Source of the DNA: Parapusillimonas granuli
GTDB taxonomy: Bacteria; Pseudomonadota; Gammaproteobacteria; Burkholderiales; Burkholderiaceae_B
Assembly: GCF_013416525.1 (NCBI RefSeq)
Contig: NZ_JACCEM010000011.1
Span: 62,001 to 126,000, forward strand
Direction of reading: 5' to 3'
DNA: 64,000 nt
The position numbers and the translations under genes are program-made. How positions within the stretch are numbered: position 1 is the stretch's first letter; every line of letters starts with the position of its first letter. Shown one piece after another: positions 1 through 8,042 of this stretch. The notes under the pieces were generated by a model. It had not been told where the DNA came from and did not search any database. It saw nothing but the letters and a program-made list of their open reading frames with translations.

Positions 1-1143
1 CTGTTCGCGGCCATGGCGAATGCCGCCGCGGCCCACATGGTCGAACAGGACGACGTGCACAACGGATCGGTCTTCCACCCGGGGGCGGTCGTGTTCCCGC
101 CCGCCATCGCGGTGGCCCAGGCGCTGGGCCGGTCGGGCAAGGAATTGCTGACCGCCTGCGTGGCGGGATACGAAACCGGCATACGCGTGGGGGAATTCCT
201 GGGGCGCTCGCACTACAAGATCTTCCACACCACCGGCACCGCCGGCGCCCTGGCCGCCGCGGCGGCCGTGGGGCGGCTGCTGAACCTGAACCCCGAGCAG
301 ATGCTCAATGCCTTCGGCTCGGCCGGCACGCAGGCCGCCGGCTTGTGGGAATTCCTGAAAGACGCGGCCGACTCCAAGCAGCTGCATACGTCCCATGCGG
401 CGGCCAACGGCATCATGGCCGCCTATCTGGCCAACGACGGCTTCACGGGCGCGCGCCGCATCCTGGAAGGCGCCCAGGGCATGGGGGCGGGCATGTCCCG
501 CGACGCCGACCCGGCGCGCCTCGCGCAGGGTCTGGGCAGCCGCTGGACGGTGCTGGAAACTTCGTTCAAGTACCACGCCTCCTGCCGCCACACCCACCCG
601 GCGGCCGACGCCTTGCTGGCGCTGATCCAGGCTCATGCGCTGTCCCTCGACGACATCGCGCGGGTGGAGGCGCTGGTTCACCAAGGCGCCATCGACGTCC
701 TCGGGCCGGTGGTCGATCCCGCGACGGTGCATCAATCGAAGTTTTCCATGGGAACGGTGCTGGGCCTGATCGCGCGGCATGGCCGCGCGGGCCTGCCTGA
801 ATTCGATGCCGCGCTGAACGATCCGGCCATCGCGGCTTTCCGCAAGAAGGTGACGATGGCGCTGGACCCGGAGGTCGATCGGGCGTATCCGGAAAAATGG
901 ATAGGGAAGGTGCGCGTGACGACCACCGACGGCCGGGTCCTGGAGTCGCGGGTCGACGAGCCCAAGGGCGATCCGGGCAATACGCTGAGCCGCGCGGAGC
1001 TGGAAGACAAGACCCGCCGCCTCGCCACCTACCGGAATGCGGCGACCCCCGAAGAGGCCGAGGCGCTCATCGGGCGGGTTTGGGGGCTGGGCGAGGTGGA
1101 GCTGGTTGGTGCGTTTGTTGTGGGGGTGGGGGTTTTGGGGTGA
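1..1143 (+). CDS. MmgE/PrpD family protein (5' end missing)
   Basis: The reading frame is open from the first base, so the start lies outside the window; about 380 residues are present of a family usually near 450. The stretch FxNGxxAH-like 'MANAAAAHMVEQDDVH' and the following 'NGSVFHPGA' match the MmgE/PrpD fold, which includes 2-methylcitrate dehydratase and other enzymes acting on small carboxylic acids. The exact substrate cannot be read from sequence. The last dozen codons are odd: they are rich in G runs and T-ending codons (three G runs at 1122-1140) and encode a hydrophobic Gly/Val tail unlike the C-rich codons before it, which suggests a frameshifted or extended C-terminus. Confidence 0.85.
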   Translation: MFAAMANAAAAHMVEQDDVHNGSVFHPGAVVFPPAIAVAQALGRSGKELLTACVAGYETGIRVGEFLGRSHYKIFHTTGTAGALAAAAAVGRLLNLNPEQMLNAFGSAGTQAAGLWEFLKDAADSKQLHTSHAAANGIMAAYLANDGFTGARRILEGAQGMGAGMSRDADPARLAQGLGSRWTVLETSFKYHASCRHTHPAADALLALIQAHALSLDDIARVEALVHQGAIDVLGPVVDPATVHQSKFSMGTVLGLIARHGRAGLPEFDAALNDPAIAAFRKKVTMALDPEVDRAYPEKWIGKVRVTTTDGRVLESRVDEPKGDPGNTLSRAELEDKTRRLATYRNAATPEEAEALIGRVWGLGEVELVGAFVVGVGVLG

Positions 1144-1167
1144 GTCCAAAGCGGCTTGGGGCGTGAT

Positions 1168-1935
1168 TCAAGAAGCACCGCAGGCATCCGTCCCCAAGAC
1201 GCTCTTCTGAATCGCAACCAGGCTCCGGACGCCGGTCTCCGCCAGGTCCAACAAGCCGTCCAGCGCCTGCCTGCTGAACGCCCGGCCCTCAGCCGTCCCC
1301 TGGACTTCCACGTAATGCCCCGCGCCCGTCATCACCACGTTCATGTCCGCGTCGCAGCCTGAGTCCTCGATGTAATCCAGATCCAGGACGGGTTCGCCGT
1401 TCACGAAACCGACCGACACCGCAGCGACGTGATCCAGCAGAGGATTCGACAGCAGCACCCCGCCGTTCAAGAGCCCCCGCACCGCCAGCGCCGCCGCCAC
1501 CCAGGCGCCGGTGATGCTTGCGCATCGCGTGCCGCCATCGGCCTGCAGCACATCGCAATCCAGATGCAGCGTGCGCTCGCCCAGCGCGGTCAAGTCGAAC
1601 ACGGCGCGCAGGCTGCGGCCGATCAGGCGCTGGATTTCCTGGGTGCGGCCGCTCTGCTTGCCGCGCGCCGCCTCGCGGTCGGACCGCGTATGCGTCGAAC
1701 GCGGCAGCATGCCGTATTCCGCCGTCACCCAGCCCTGCCCCTTCCCTTTCAGAAAAGGCGGCACCTTGTCCAGCACGCTGGCATTGCACAGGACGTGCGT
1801 GTCGCCCGCCTGGACCAGGACGGAGCCTTCGGCATGGCGCGTATAGCCGAGCTGCATCGAAAAGCGCCGCAATTCGTCCGGCTGCCGCCCGGAGGGGCGG
1901 ACCGAGGTGGATGTGGGTGGCAAAGATTCCGGCAC
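1168..1935 (-). CDS. rph: Ribonuclease PH
   Basis: RNase PH is a phosphate-dependent 3'-5' exoribonuclease that trims tRNA precursors in the cytoplasm. The 255-residue product carries the family start '[11 protein letters not shown]', followed by '[22 protein letters not shown]', '[17 protein letters not shown]' and '[10 protein letters not shown]', all typical of the family at normal length. The start is a GTG with an AGGAGG ribosome site five bases upstream. A longer, Ser/Thr-rich N-terminus of about 13 residues precedes the conserved core. The gene is divergent from yicC with about 120 bp between the two starts, so the promoters share one region. Confidence 0.95.
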   Translation of the reverse strand: MPESLPPTSTSVRPSGRQPDELRRFSMQLGYTRHAEGSVLVQAGDTHVLCNASVLDKVPPFLKGKGQGWVTAEYGMLPRSTHTRSDREAARGKQSGRTQEIQRLIGRSLRAVFDLTALGERTLHLDCDVLQADGGTRCASITGAWVAAALAVRGLLNGGVLLSNPLLDHVAAVSVGFVNGEPVLDLDYIEDSGCDADMNVVMTGAGHYVEVQGTAEGRAFSRQALDGLLDLAETGVRSLVAIQKSVLGTDACGAS

Positions 1936-2056
1936 GTGGGCCTCCTGATGGATGAAGACGATAGCCGCATTTTCTCACAGCCGCCGCGCCGGGCACCGCC
2001 CCGCAAGACGCCCTGCACTTACAATAGCCTTTTTCGACGATCCCACAGGACACGCC

Positions 2057-2995
2057 ATGATCCGCAGCATGACCGCCTTCGGCAATGCCCGTTCGGAAAC
2101 CGAACTGGGCAGCCTCACCATTGAATTCCGCACGGTCAACAGCCGCTTCCTGGACATCAATTTCAGGCTGCCCGAAGACCTGCGCATGGCCGAAGGCGCC
2201 GTGCGCGAAGAGCTGGGCCGGATCGTGAAGCGGGGCAAGGTCGACATCCGGATCAATTATTCCCGCAGCGAAAAACCTCTGGCCAAGACGCTGGATCCCG
2301 AACGGCTCGACATCATGAGCGAGCAATTGCGGCAGGCCCGGCTGGCCATTCCGGACGTGCCGGCGCCCACCCTGATTGAATTGCTGAACGGCTCCTCGGG
2401 CTCCGACGACGGCGCCGCCCTCGACGCCGAGGCATGGACGGCGATGTGCGTGGACGCCGCCCGCCAGGCCCTGGCCGAACTCCAGGCCGCCCGCGAACGG
2501 GAAGGCGCGCGCCTGGCGGAAATGATGCTGGCTTGTTCACGCGACATGTCGGCAATCGTCGACCGGGTGGAGCATGAGCTGCCCGCCATCCTGGCGGAAC
2601 ACCAGGAACGGGTCACGCAGAAGCTGCGCGACGCGCTGCAAGCCGTCAGCCCCGACGGCTATGCCCACATCAGCGGCGCCGAGCTGTCCGCGCGCATCGC
2701 CCAGGAGGCCTCCCTGTTCGGCTTGCGCATCGACGTCGCCGAAGAACTGTCGCGCCTGCGTTCGCACATCGACGAGCTGCGGCATCTGCTGGGCGACGGC
2801 CAGGCCGGAACGCAGCCGTCCAAGAAATCCAGCGCCGGGAGCGTGGGCAAGCGCCTGGATTTCCTGTGCCAGGAAATGAACCGCGAGGCCAATACGCTGG
2901 GCTCCAAGGCCGGCGCGCTGAACGTCACGCGCGCGGCCATCGACCTCAAGCTGCTGATCGAACAGCTGCGTGAGCAGGCGCAGAACATCGAGTGA
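2057..2995 (+). CDS. yicC: YicC family endoribonuclease
   Basis: The 312-residue product begins MIRSMTAFGNAR, the signature start of the YicC family, and has the family middle ('EFRTVNSRFLDINFRLPEDLR') and C-terminus ('GSKAGALNVTRAAIDLKLLIEQLREQAQNIE'). YicC proteins are cytoplasmic RNases linked to stationary phase and RNA turnover. I chose the ATG at 2057 because the frame extension upstream lacks family similarity and overlaps the intergenic region. It diverges from rph, a pairing that fits RNA metabolism, although co-regulation is only inferred. Confidence 0.93.
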   Translation: MIRSMTAFGNARSETELGSLTIEFRTVNSRFLDINFRLPEDLRMAEGAVREELGRIVKRGKVDIRINYSRSEKPLAKTLDPERLDIMSEQLRQARLAIPDVPAPTLIELLNGSSGSDDGAALDAEAWTAMCVDAARQALAELQAAREREGARLAEMMLACSRDMSAIVDRVEHELPAILAEHQERVTQKLRDALQAVSPDGYAHISGAELSARIAQEASLFGLRIDVAEELSRLRSHIDELRHLLGDGQAGTQPSKKSSAGSVGKRLDFLCQEMNREANTLGSKAGALNVTRAAIDLKLLIEQLREQAQNIE

Positions 2996-3089
2996 CCGCA
3001 GGCCGTCATCGAAGCCCTGTCTTGACGCCGGGCATCCTGCAAAACCGCATACCTAGGTCTGCACCCAGCACGAAACCGCAATAGACGGA

Positions 3090-4241
3090 TCAGGCCCCGC
3101 CGTGGTGCCTGATCCCATGCCTGACGGACTCGGGCGCGCGCAGGGGCGTGGCCGCCTCTTCCTTGGCGGCGATCATCTCGTCATGAGCCCGCAGCTCTTC
3201 GACGTGCAGCCATTCGCGCCAGATGGCCACGAGCAGAGCCATGAGCACCGGGCCGATGAACAGCCCCACTATCCCCATGGTCTTGACCCCCCCGACCAGC
3301 CCGAAGAACGTGGGCAGGAAAGGCAGTTTGACCGGCCCGCCCACGAGATGCGGGCGCAAGGTCTTGTCGACGATGAAGAGCTCTATGGTGCCCCACAGGA
3401 ACAGCCCCAGCCCCGCCATGGCGTTGCCCGAACCCACCAGGTATAGCGAGACCAGCGTGAACGAGACGGGCGCGCCGCCCGGGATCAGCGCCATGAAGCC
3501 GGTGATGACGCCCAGCAGCACCGGCGACGGTACGCCGGCGATCCAGTAGGCGACGCCCAGCACCAGGCCTTCCCCCAGGGCGATCAGGCCCATGCCCGTG
3601 ACCGTGGAATTGATGGTCGCCGGCACCACGCGCGAAAAGCGCTGCCAGCGCCCCGGCAGGATGCGCTCGCCGATGATGTCGAGCTGGCCGACGATGCGCA
3701 AGCCGTCTTTGTAGATGAAGAACAGAGTGATCAGCATGAAGATGACGGTCAGCAGCAGCTGGAAGATGTCTCCCGTCGCGGAAAGCAGCATGCGGTAGAT
3801 ATTGCCCAGGTGCTCGCCGCTGACCAGTTCGACCAGCGCGCCCAGGGCGTGGGGCTCGCCCAGGTACTGGACCCAGTATTCGGCCAGGTGCGGCCCGACC
3901 ACGGGCAAGGCGACGATCCATGCGGGCGTCGGCATGCCGTTGCGGTTGGCCGCCAGGGCCCAGGCAATGAAGCTGTTGGCTTCCTTGATGGCGTAGGTCA
4001 GCGCCATGGACAAGGGCACGATGAGCACGAGTATGACCATCACCAGCGCGATCGACGCCGCCACGGCGCTGCGCCCGCCGCAGCGCCGCAGCAGCCGCTG
4101 ATACAGCGGCCAGCTTGCCAGGCAGATGATCAGGGCCGCCAGGACGGGAACCAGGAAGCCGCTCAGAAAATACAACCCCACCAGAACGACCAGTACTAGC
4201 AGCCAGCGGGCGAGCAGATAAGCGGGCAGGACGGGTTGCAT
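3090..4241 (-). CDS. AI-2E family (PerM/DUF20) transporter
   Basis: This 383-residue integral membrane protein has an N-terminal pair of hydrophobic segments ('LLVLVVLVGLYFLSGFLVPV', residues about 13-35), several further spans and the family C-terminus with 'PVKLPFLPTFFGLVGGVKTMGIVGLFIGPVL'. The AI-2E/PerM family includes autoinducer-2 exporters and Na+/H+ antiporters, so the substrate is not predictable. A charged tail of about 35 residues extends past the last span. It is transcribed alone, convergent with yicC, about 110 bp downstream of the Bug receptor gene on the same strand. Confidence 0.88.
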   Translation of the reverse strand: MQPVLPAYLLARWLLVLVVLVGLYFLSGFLVPVLAALIICLASWPLYQRLLRRCGGRSAVAASIALVMVILVLIVPLSMALTYAIKEANSFIAWALAANRNGMPTPAWIVALPVVGPHLAEYWVQYLGEPHALGALVELVSGEHLGNIYRMLLSATGDIFQLLLTVIFMLITLFFIYKDGLRIVGQLDIIGERILPGRWQRFSRVVPATINSTVTGMGLIALGEGLVLGVAYWIAGVPSPVLLGVITGFMALIPGGAPVSFTLVSLYLVGSGNAMAGLGLFLWGTIELFIVDKTLRPHLVGGPVKLPFLPTFFGLVGGVKTMGIVGLFIGPVLMALLVAIWREWLHVEELRAHDEMIAAKEEAATPLRAPESVRHGIRHHGGA

Positions 4242-4355
4242 GAATGTATCTAAATAAGTAGCGAAGAGGATGACGATAGCACGGAAAAAAGCGGCGCCCG
4301 GTCAAAATATGCGTCGTCCGCGCTGGATTTTGCGCGGATCGCCGCAGCATCGCCC

Positions 4356-5366
4356 CTAGTCGATTCGCAACCCTATCTGCCCCGTCAGTTCCGCAAACCG
4401 CGCGATATCGCGCAAGATCAGGTCCTGGAACGCATCCGGATCGCCACCCGCCACGCTATAGCCCAGCGCGCGCAGATCGTTCATCACCTCCTGCCGCCCA
4501 AGCACCGCGTTCACGGCGGCCGAAAGCTTGTCCACGACCGCCGGCGGCGTCGAGGCGGGCGCCAGGATGCCGTGCCATTGATCCAGCTCGTAGCCCGGAA
4601 AGCCCTGCTCCGCCACCGTCGGCACTTCCGGCAGGAACGCGGAGCGCCTGGGCGCCGTCACCGCCAGCGCCCGCAGGCTGCCCGCCTGGATGAAAGGCAT
4701 CGCCGACGATGCCGTCACCATCCCCAAAGGCACGTTGCCCGCCAGCACGTCCGTCAGCGCGGGCCCGCAGCCGCGATAAGGCACGTGCAGCCATTTGCCG
4801 CCCGCGCGCCGGCCCAGCATCTCGCCGGCCAGATGCTGGGGCGTGCCATTGCCGCAGGACGCATAGGCCACGCCTTTGTCGCTTTGCGCATCGCCGTCCA
4901 GCACCTGTTGCAAACTGCTCCAGGAGGAGCGCGCCGACGTCACCAGCACCGACGGCACGAAGCCGATGTTGACCACGCCCTTGAGGTCGCGTTCGGGCGA
5001 AAAGCCGAGATCGCGGAACACGCCCGGGTTGACGGCATAGCTGCTGTTGACCATCAATAGCGTGTAGCCGTCGGCCGGCGCGCGCGCCACCGCCTGGGCG
5101 CCGATATTGCCGCTCGCCCCGGCCCGGTTTTCGATGACCACCGGCTGCCCGAGATCCCGCTCCAGCCAGGAGCCCAGGCGGCGCGCCAGCAGGTCCGTCC
5201 CGCCTCCCGGCGGAAAGGTGACCACCAGGGTGATGGGACGCGAGGGATAGGAAAGCGCGGACTCCTCGGGCACGGGCGCATGGGCCGGCGTCTTTGCCGC
5301 CGGCGCCGCCGCGGCCAGCAAGCCGGCGCAGAGCGCGAGCACGCGCGTCGCTTGGCGCATCATCAT
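4356..5366 (-). CDS. Bug-type TTT solute receptor, coupled to nadC
   Basis: A 336-residue periplasmic solute-binding protein of the tripartite tricarboxylate transporter (Bug/TctC) family. It has a signal peptide (Ala-rich, residues about 1-25) and the family motifs 'YPSRPITLVVTFPPGGGTD', 'LGQPVVIENRAGASGNIG' and 'APADGYTLLM'. Three tandem ATGs (5358-5366) are possible starts; the first overlaps the TGA of nadC, so translation is probably coupled. No TctA/TctB membrane genes are near, as is common for Bug genes. Its tight link to nadC suggests a ligand related to NAD precursors (quinolinate or nicotinate-like), but this is inference only. Confidence 0.9.
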   Translation of the reverse strand: MMMRQATRVLALCAGLLAAAAPAAKTPAHAPVPEESALSYPSRPITLVVTFPPGGGTDLLARRLGSWLERDLGQPVVIENRAGASGNIGAQAVARAPADGYTLLMVNSSYAVNPGVFRDLGFSPERDLKGVVNIGFVPSVLVTSARSSWSSLQQVLDGDAQSDKGVAYASCGNGTPQHLAGEMLGRRAGGKWLHVPYRGCGPALTDVLAGNVPLGMVTASSAMPFIQAGSLRALAVTAPRRSAFLPEVPTVAEQGFPGYELDQWHGILAPASTPPAVVDKLSAAVNAVLGRQEVMNDLRALGYSVAGGDPDAFQDLILRDIARFAELTGQIGLRID

Positions 5367-6193
5367 GAATCCAGCCCTATGTCCAGAACCGGCGCGCTGT
5401 GCGTCAGCCAGCCGACCGCGATCAAGTCCACGCCCGTGCGCGCCACGTCGGGCGCGCTGTCCGGCGTGATCCGCCCGGACGCCTCGGTGATGGCCCGGCC
5501 GTCCACCATGCGCACGGCCGCCGCCAGGGTTTCCAGCGGCATGTTGTCCAGCAGCACGGCGTCCACCCCCGCCTCCAGCCCTTCGACGAGCTGGTCCAGC
5601 GTGTCCACCTCCAGCTCGATGCGAACCATGTGGCCCACGGCGGCGCGGGCGCGGGCGACGGCCACGCCGATTCCGCCCGCGACGGCGACATGGTTGTCCT
5701 TGATGAGGACGGCGTCGTCGAGGCCGAAGCGGTGATTGCTTCCGCCCCCGACGCGGACGGCGTATTTCTGTATCGCGCGCAGGCCCGGCACCGTCTTGCG
5801 CGTGCAGGTGACGCGCGTGCCGTAAGGCCGGATGGCGTCGGCAATGGAGGCCGTCGCGCTCGCCACTCCGCTGAGGTGGCACAGGAAATTCAAGGCGGTG
5901 CGCTCGGCGCCGAGCATCGGCCGCGCCAGCCCTTCGATGCGGGCGATCTCCTGGCCGGGCTCGAGGCGCTGCCCGTCGCGCAGGCGCGGCTCGATGCCCA
6001 CGCCGGGATCCATCATCCGGAACGCCATGCAGGCGAGGTCCAGGCCGGCCAGCACGCCGGCTTGTCGCGCCACCAGGCGCATCGCGCTGCGGGCGCCGTC
6101 CGGCACGATGGCGTCGGACGTCAGATCGCCCGCGCGCCCCAGGTCTTCCAGCAGCGCGCTGCGCAGCACAGGCTCCAGCATGATGGCGGGCAA
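5363..6193 (-). CDS. nadC: Nicotinate-nucleotide pyrophosphorylase (carboxylating)
   Basis: NadC converts quinolinate and PRPP to nicotinate mononucleotide in de novo NAD synthesis. Conserved blocks include 'LLEDLGRAGDLTSDAIV', 'ERTALNFLCHLSGVAS', 'TRKTVPGLRAIQKYAVRVGGGSNHRFGL' and 'VDAVLLDNM'. The start is uncertain. An ATG at 6254-6256 lies inside the putative operator and has no ribosome site; a TTG at 6193 has a GGAGG nine bases upstream and is chosen here; an ATG at 6181 is also possible but 21 bases from that GGAGG. The gene lies downstream of a NadQ-like regulator and overlaps a Bug receptor gene at its stop. Confidence 0.92.
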   Translation of the reverse strand: MPAIMLEPVLRSALLEDLGRAGDLTSDAIVPDGARSAMRLVARQAGVLAGLDLACMAFRMMDPGVGIEPRLRDGQRLEPGQEIARIEGLARPMLGAERTALNFLCHLSGVASATASIADAIRPYGTRVTCTRKTVPGLRAIQKYAVRVGGGSNHRFGLDDAVLIKDNHVAVAGGIGVAVARARAAVGHMVRIELEVDTLDQLVEGLEAGVDAVLLDNMPLETLAAAVRMVDGRAITEASGRITPDSAPDVARTGVDLIAVGWLTHSAPVLDIGLDS

Positions 6194-6246
6194 AGGCGGA
6201 ACCCTCCTCTGGTCGTCGAAGGAAGCCGATGGTTCAGGAGTCGTAA

Positions 6247-6266
6247 TTATGCTCATTATGAGTATT
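6247..6266. promoter_or_regulatory. Inverted repeat upstream of nadC, probable NAD-regulator operator 1
   Basis: The core 6249-6265 reads ATGCTCAT-T-ATGAGTAT, an imperfect dyad with 7 of 8 matching positions per arm. It sits just before the chosen nadC start, in an AT-rich stretch that could hold a -10 element. A second copy with the same half-site (TTATGCTMAY) occurs about 100 bp upstream, beside the NadQ-like regulator gene. Confidence 0.6.
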
Positions 6267-6349
6267 AATGGAGTGAATAAAAAACAATGCGGAGCCCATG
6301 TTCCGCCGCGAAAGCGCCGCTGCCGCAAGCCGGTTTTCAGCGCACCCAG

Positions 6350-6370
6350 TTATGCTAACAGTGAGCATAA
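6350..6370. promoter_or_regulatory. Inverted repeat upstream of nadC, probable NAD-regulator operator 2
   Basis: Arms TTATGCTAAC and GTGAGCATAA flank one base, with 9 of 10 positions complementary. The half-site equals the left arm of the repeat at 6247-6266 (TTATGCTCAT). Both lie in the gap between the regulator stop and the nadC start, the only place where a nadC promoter can be. Confidence 0.6.
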
Positions 6371-6423
6371 TTATTCGTCAAGGGCTGCCGGTTCGACGCG
6401 CCCGCCGCGCCGGGCCATGCCGC

Positions 6424-7413
6424 TCAGCGCGCCAGCGGCAGCTTGCTGCCGGCGATGGCGCGCTCCAGCATGACGTCCCGCCGGAAGCGGAACAGCTTTG
6501 CCGGCCGGCCCGCGGTTCCGCGCGCCATGCGCCCGGTGTCTTCGACCAAGGACTGCTGCTCGATGAAGCGCCTGAAATTCTGCTTGTGCAGCCTGCGCCC
6601 CGCCAGCGCCTCGAACGCCTGCTGCAGTTGCAGCAGAGTGAAGTCGCGGGGCATGAGCTCGAACACCACCGGGCGGTATCGTATCTTGGCTCTCAGGCGC
6701 GCCATCGCGGTGGCGAGAATGCGGCGATGGTCGTGATGCATGGGATCGCCGGGCAGCATGCGGTCGGCCTGCGCGCCCTCGCGCTCCGCCGCTTCCGGCA
6801 CGAGGCCGGCCTCGAACAACAGCTCGTAGCGCTGCAGCGCCATTTCCTCGTTCCAGGAATCCATGTCGGTGCCGAAGGTATAGCCGATGCGCCGCCGCCG
6901 TTCCCGCTGCCCCGCGGCGCCGTCGGCGCCCGCGGCCCATTCCTGCAGCGCGGGCAGGATCCGCTCGCGTATCATGCCGGGGCAGCCGTCGCGCCAGTCT
7001 TCCCAGGGAAAATAGCGATACCAGTCCTGCCAGCCGACGGACTCTACGCCCAGGTCGCCCGACTCGCGCGTCAGGCCGAGATAGCTTACCGAGATGATGC
7101 GCTGGCCCTGGGTGTTCGCGCGGTCCCGGTCGGCGAACGTATAGAGCTGCTCGACATATCCGAGGGGGTGGTGCGTCTGGGCTTCGACCCAGGCGCGCAG
7201 CCCGGCCTGCAGCGACCGGTGCGAGGATTCGAAGGGGCCCGCCGGCAAGGCATGGGTGCGCTCCCGGGTCAGGACCCGGGGCTGGGCGTCGGTGACCGCG
7301 ACCAGAACGGCGACCAGTTCCGCCGAGACCGGAGACGCCGAGGACGCCGCCGGGCTCTGGTCCGGCCGCGCGTCGGCGGCCGTGAAATGAGCGAGCGTAT
7401 TCATTGCTCTCAT
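6424..7413 (-). CDS. nadQ: NadQ-like NAD biosynthesis regulator (Nudix-related domain plus winged helix)
   Basis: The 329-residue protein has an N-terminal Nudix-like half ('ELVAVLVAVTDAQPRVLTR', then 'LGYVEQLYTFADRDR') without a clear Nudix box, and a C-terminal winged-helix part ('FTLLQLQQAFEALAGRRLHKQNFRRFI', 'GRPAKLFRF'). This layout is that of the NadQ/NrtR-type repressors that control NAD synthesis genes. The gene stands immediately upstream of nadC on the same strand, with two matching inverted repeats in between, which supports the call. ATGs at 7413 and 7404 are both possible starts. It lies 16 bp after a cupin gene and may be co-transcribed with it. The symbol is by analogy. Confidence 0.75.
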   Translation of the reverse strand: MRAMNTLAHFTAADARPDQSPAASSASPVSAELVAVLVAVTDAQPRVLTRERTHALPAGPFESSHRSLQAGLRAWVEAQTHHPLGYVEQLYTFADRDRANTQGQRIISVSYLGLTRESGDLGVESVGWQDWYRYFPWEDWRDGCPGMIRERILPALQEWAAGADGAAGQRERRRRIGYTFGTDMDSWNEEMALQRYELLFEAGLVPEAAEREGAQADRMLPGDPMHHDHRRILATAMARLRAKIRYRPVVFELMPRDFTLLQLQQAFEALAGRRLHKQNFRRFIEQQSLVEDTGRMARGTAGRPAKLFRFRRDVMLERAIAGSKLPLAR

Positions 7414-7429
7414 TGTAGCGGCGCGCGCC

Positions 7430-7942
7430 TTACCGCGCGCGCGCCAGCCGCCGGATCAAGGCCTCGTGCCCAGGGTAGGCGCGCAGCAGGGCGTCCGGTT
7501 CGGCAAGTTCGAACTCGCTGAATTCGAAGCCCGGCGCCACGGTGCATCCGGCCAGGGCATAGCCGCCCGCTTCGGCGAGTTCGGCCCCGAACCAGCACCC
7601 GGCCGGCACCAGCACCTGGAAAGACGCGGCCTCGTGTTCCAGCGGATTGCCCAGTCGCCGAGTTTCCACCGCGCCATGGTCCCCCAATATGTGGATGTCC
7701 AGCGGAGAGCCCAGGTAGAAGTGCCACATCTCGTCGGAAGCGATCCGATGCCATGCGGAATGAGCCTGGCGGTCCAGCAGATAATAGATCGCCGTGCACG
7801 CCGAACGGCCGGCGCCGCCGGCCGAGCGCAGGACCCGCTGCGGGCTTCTGTAGGTCTCCGCATAGAAACCGCCCTCGGGATGCGGCAGGAGCCCGTATCG
7901 CCTTATGAGTTTCTCGACCACGGAAGGGTCCGCCATATTCAT
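7430..7942 (-). CDS. Cupin-5 family (DUF985) protein
   Basis: The product of about 170 residues shows the DUF985 cupin pattern: 'LIRRYGLLPHPEGGFYAETYRSP', 'TAIYYLLDRQAHSAWHRIASDEMWHFYLGSPL' and 'PGFEFSEFELAEP'. Members are small single-domain cupins, some described as sugar epimerase-like, with no firm general function. ATGs at 7942 and 7936 are both plausible starts; more upstream in-frame sequence runs into the promoter of the divergent MFS gene and is not credible. The nearby nadQ gene follows after 16 bp. Confidence 0.85.
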   Translation of the reverse strand: MNMADPSVVEKLIRRYGLLPHPEGGFYAETYRSPQRVLRSAGGAGRSACTAIYYLLDRQAHSAWHRIASDEMWHFYLGSPLDIHILGDHGAVETRRLGNPLEHEAASFQVLVPAGCWFGAELAEAGGYALAGCTVAPGFEFSEFELAEPDALLRAYPGHEALIRRLARAR

Positions 7943-8042
7943 GCTCCGATATAAAAAAACCCGAAGCAGCACTATACTTGAGGGCCTGCCGCCACGGACA
8001 TGGCGCGCCGTCAAGAAAACAATACGTGAAGCCCCCAGAGAC

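Noticed and set aside
5367-5882. A 172-residue N-terminal extension of the Bug receptor
   Set aside because: It is an off-frame reading of nadC. The signal peptide begins at the ATG cluster 5358-5366.
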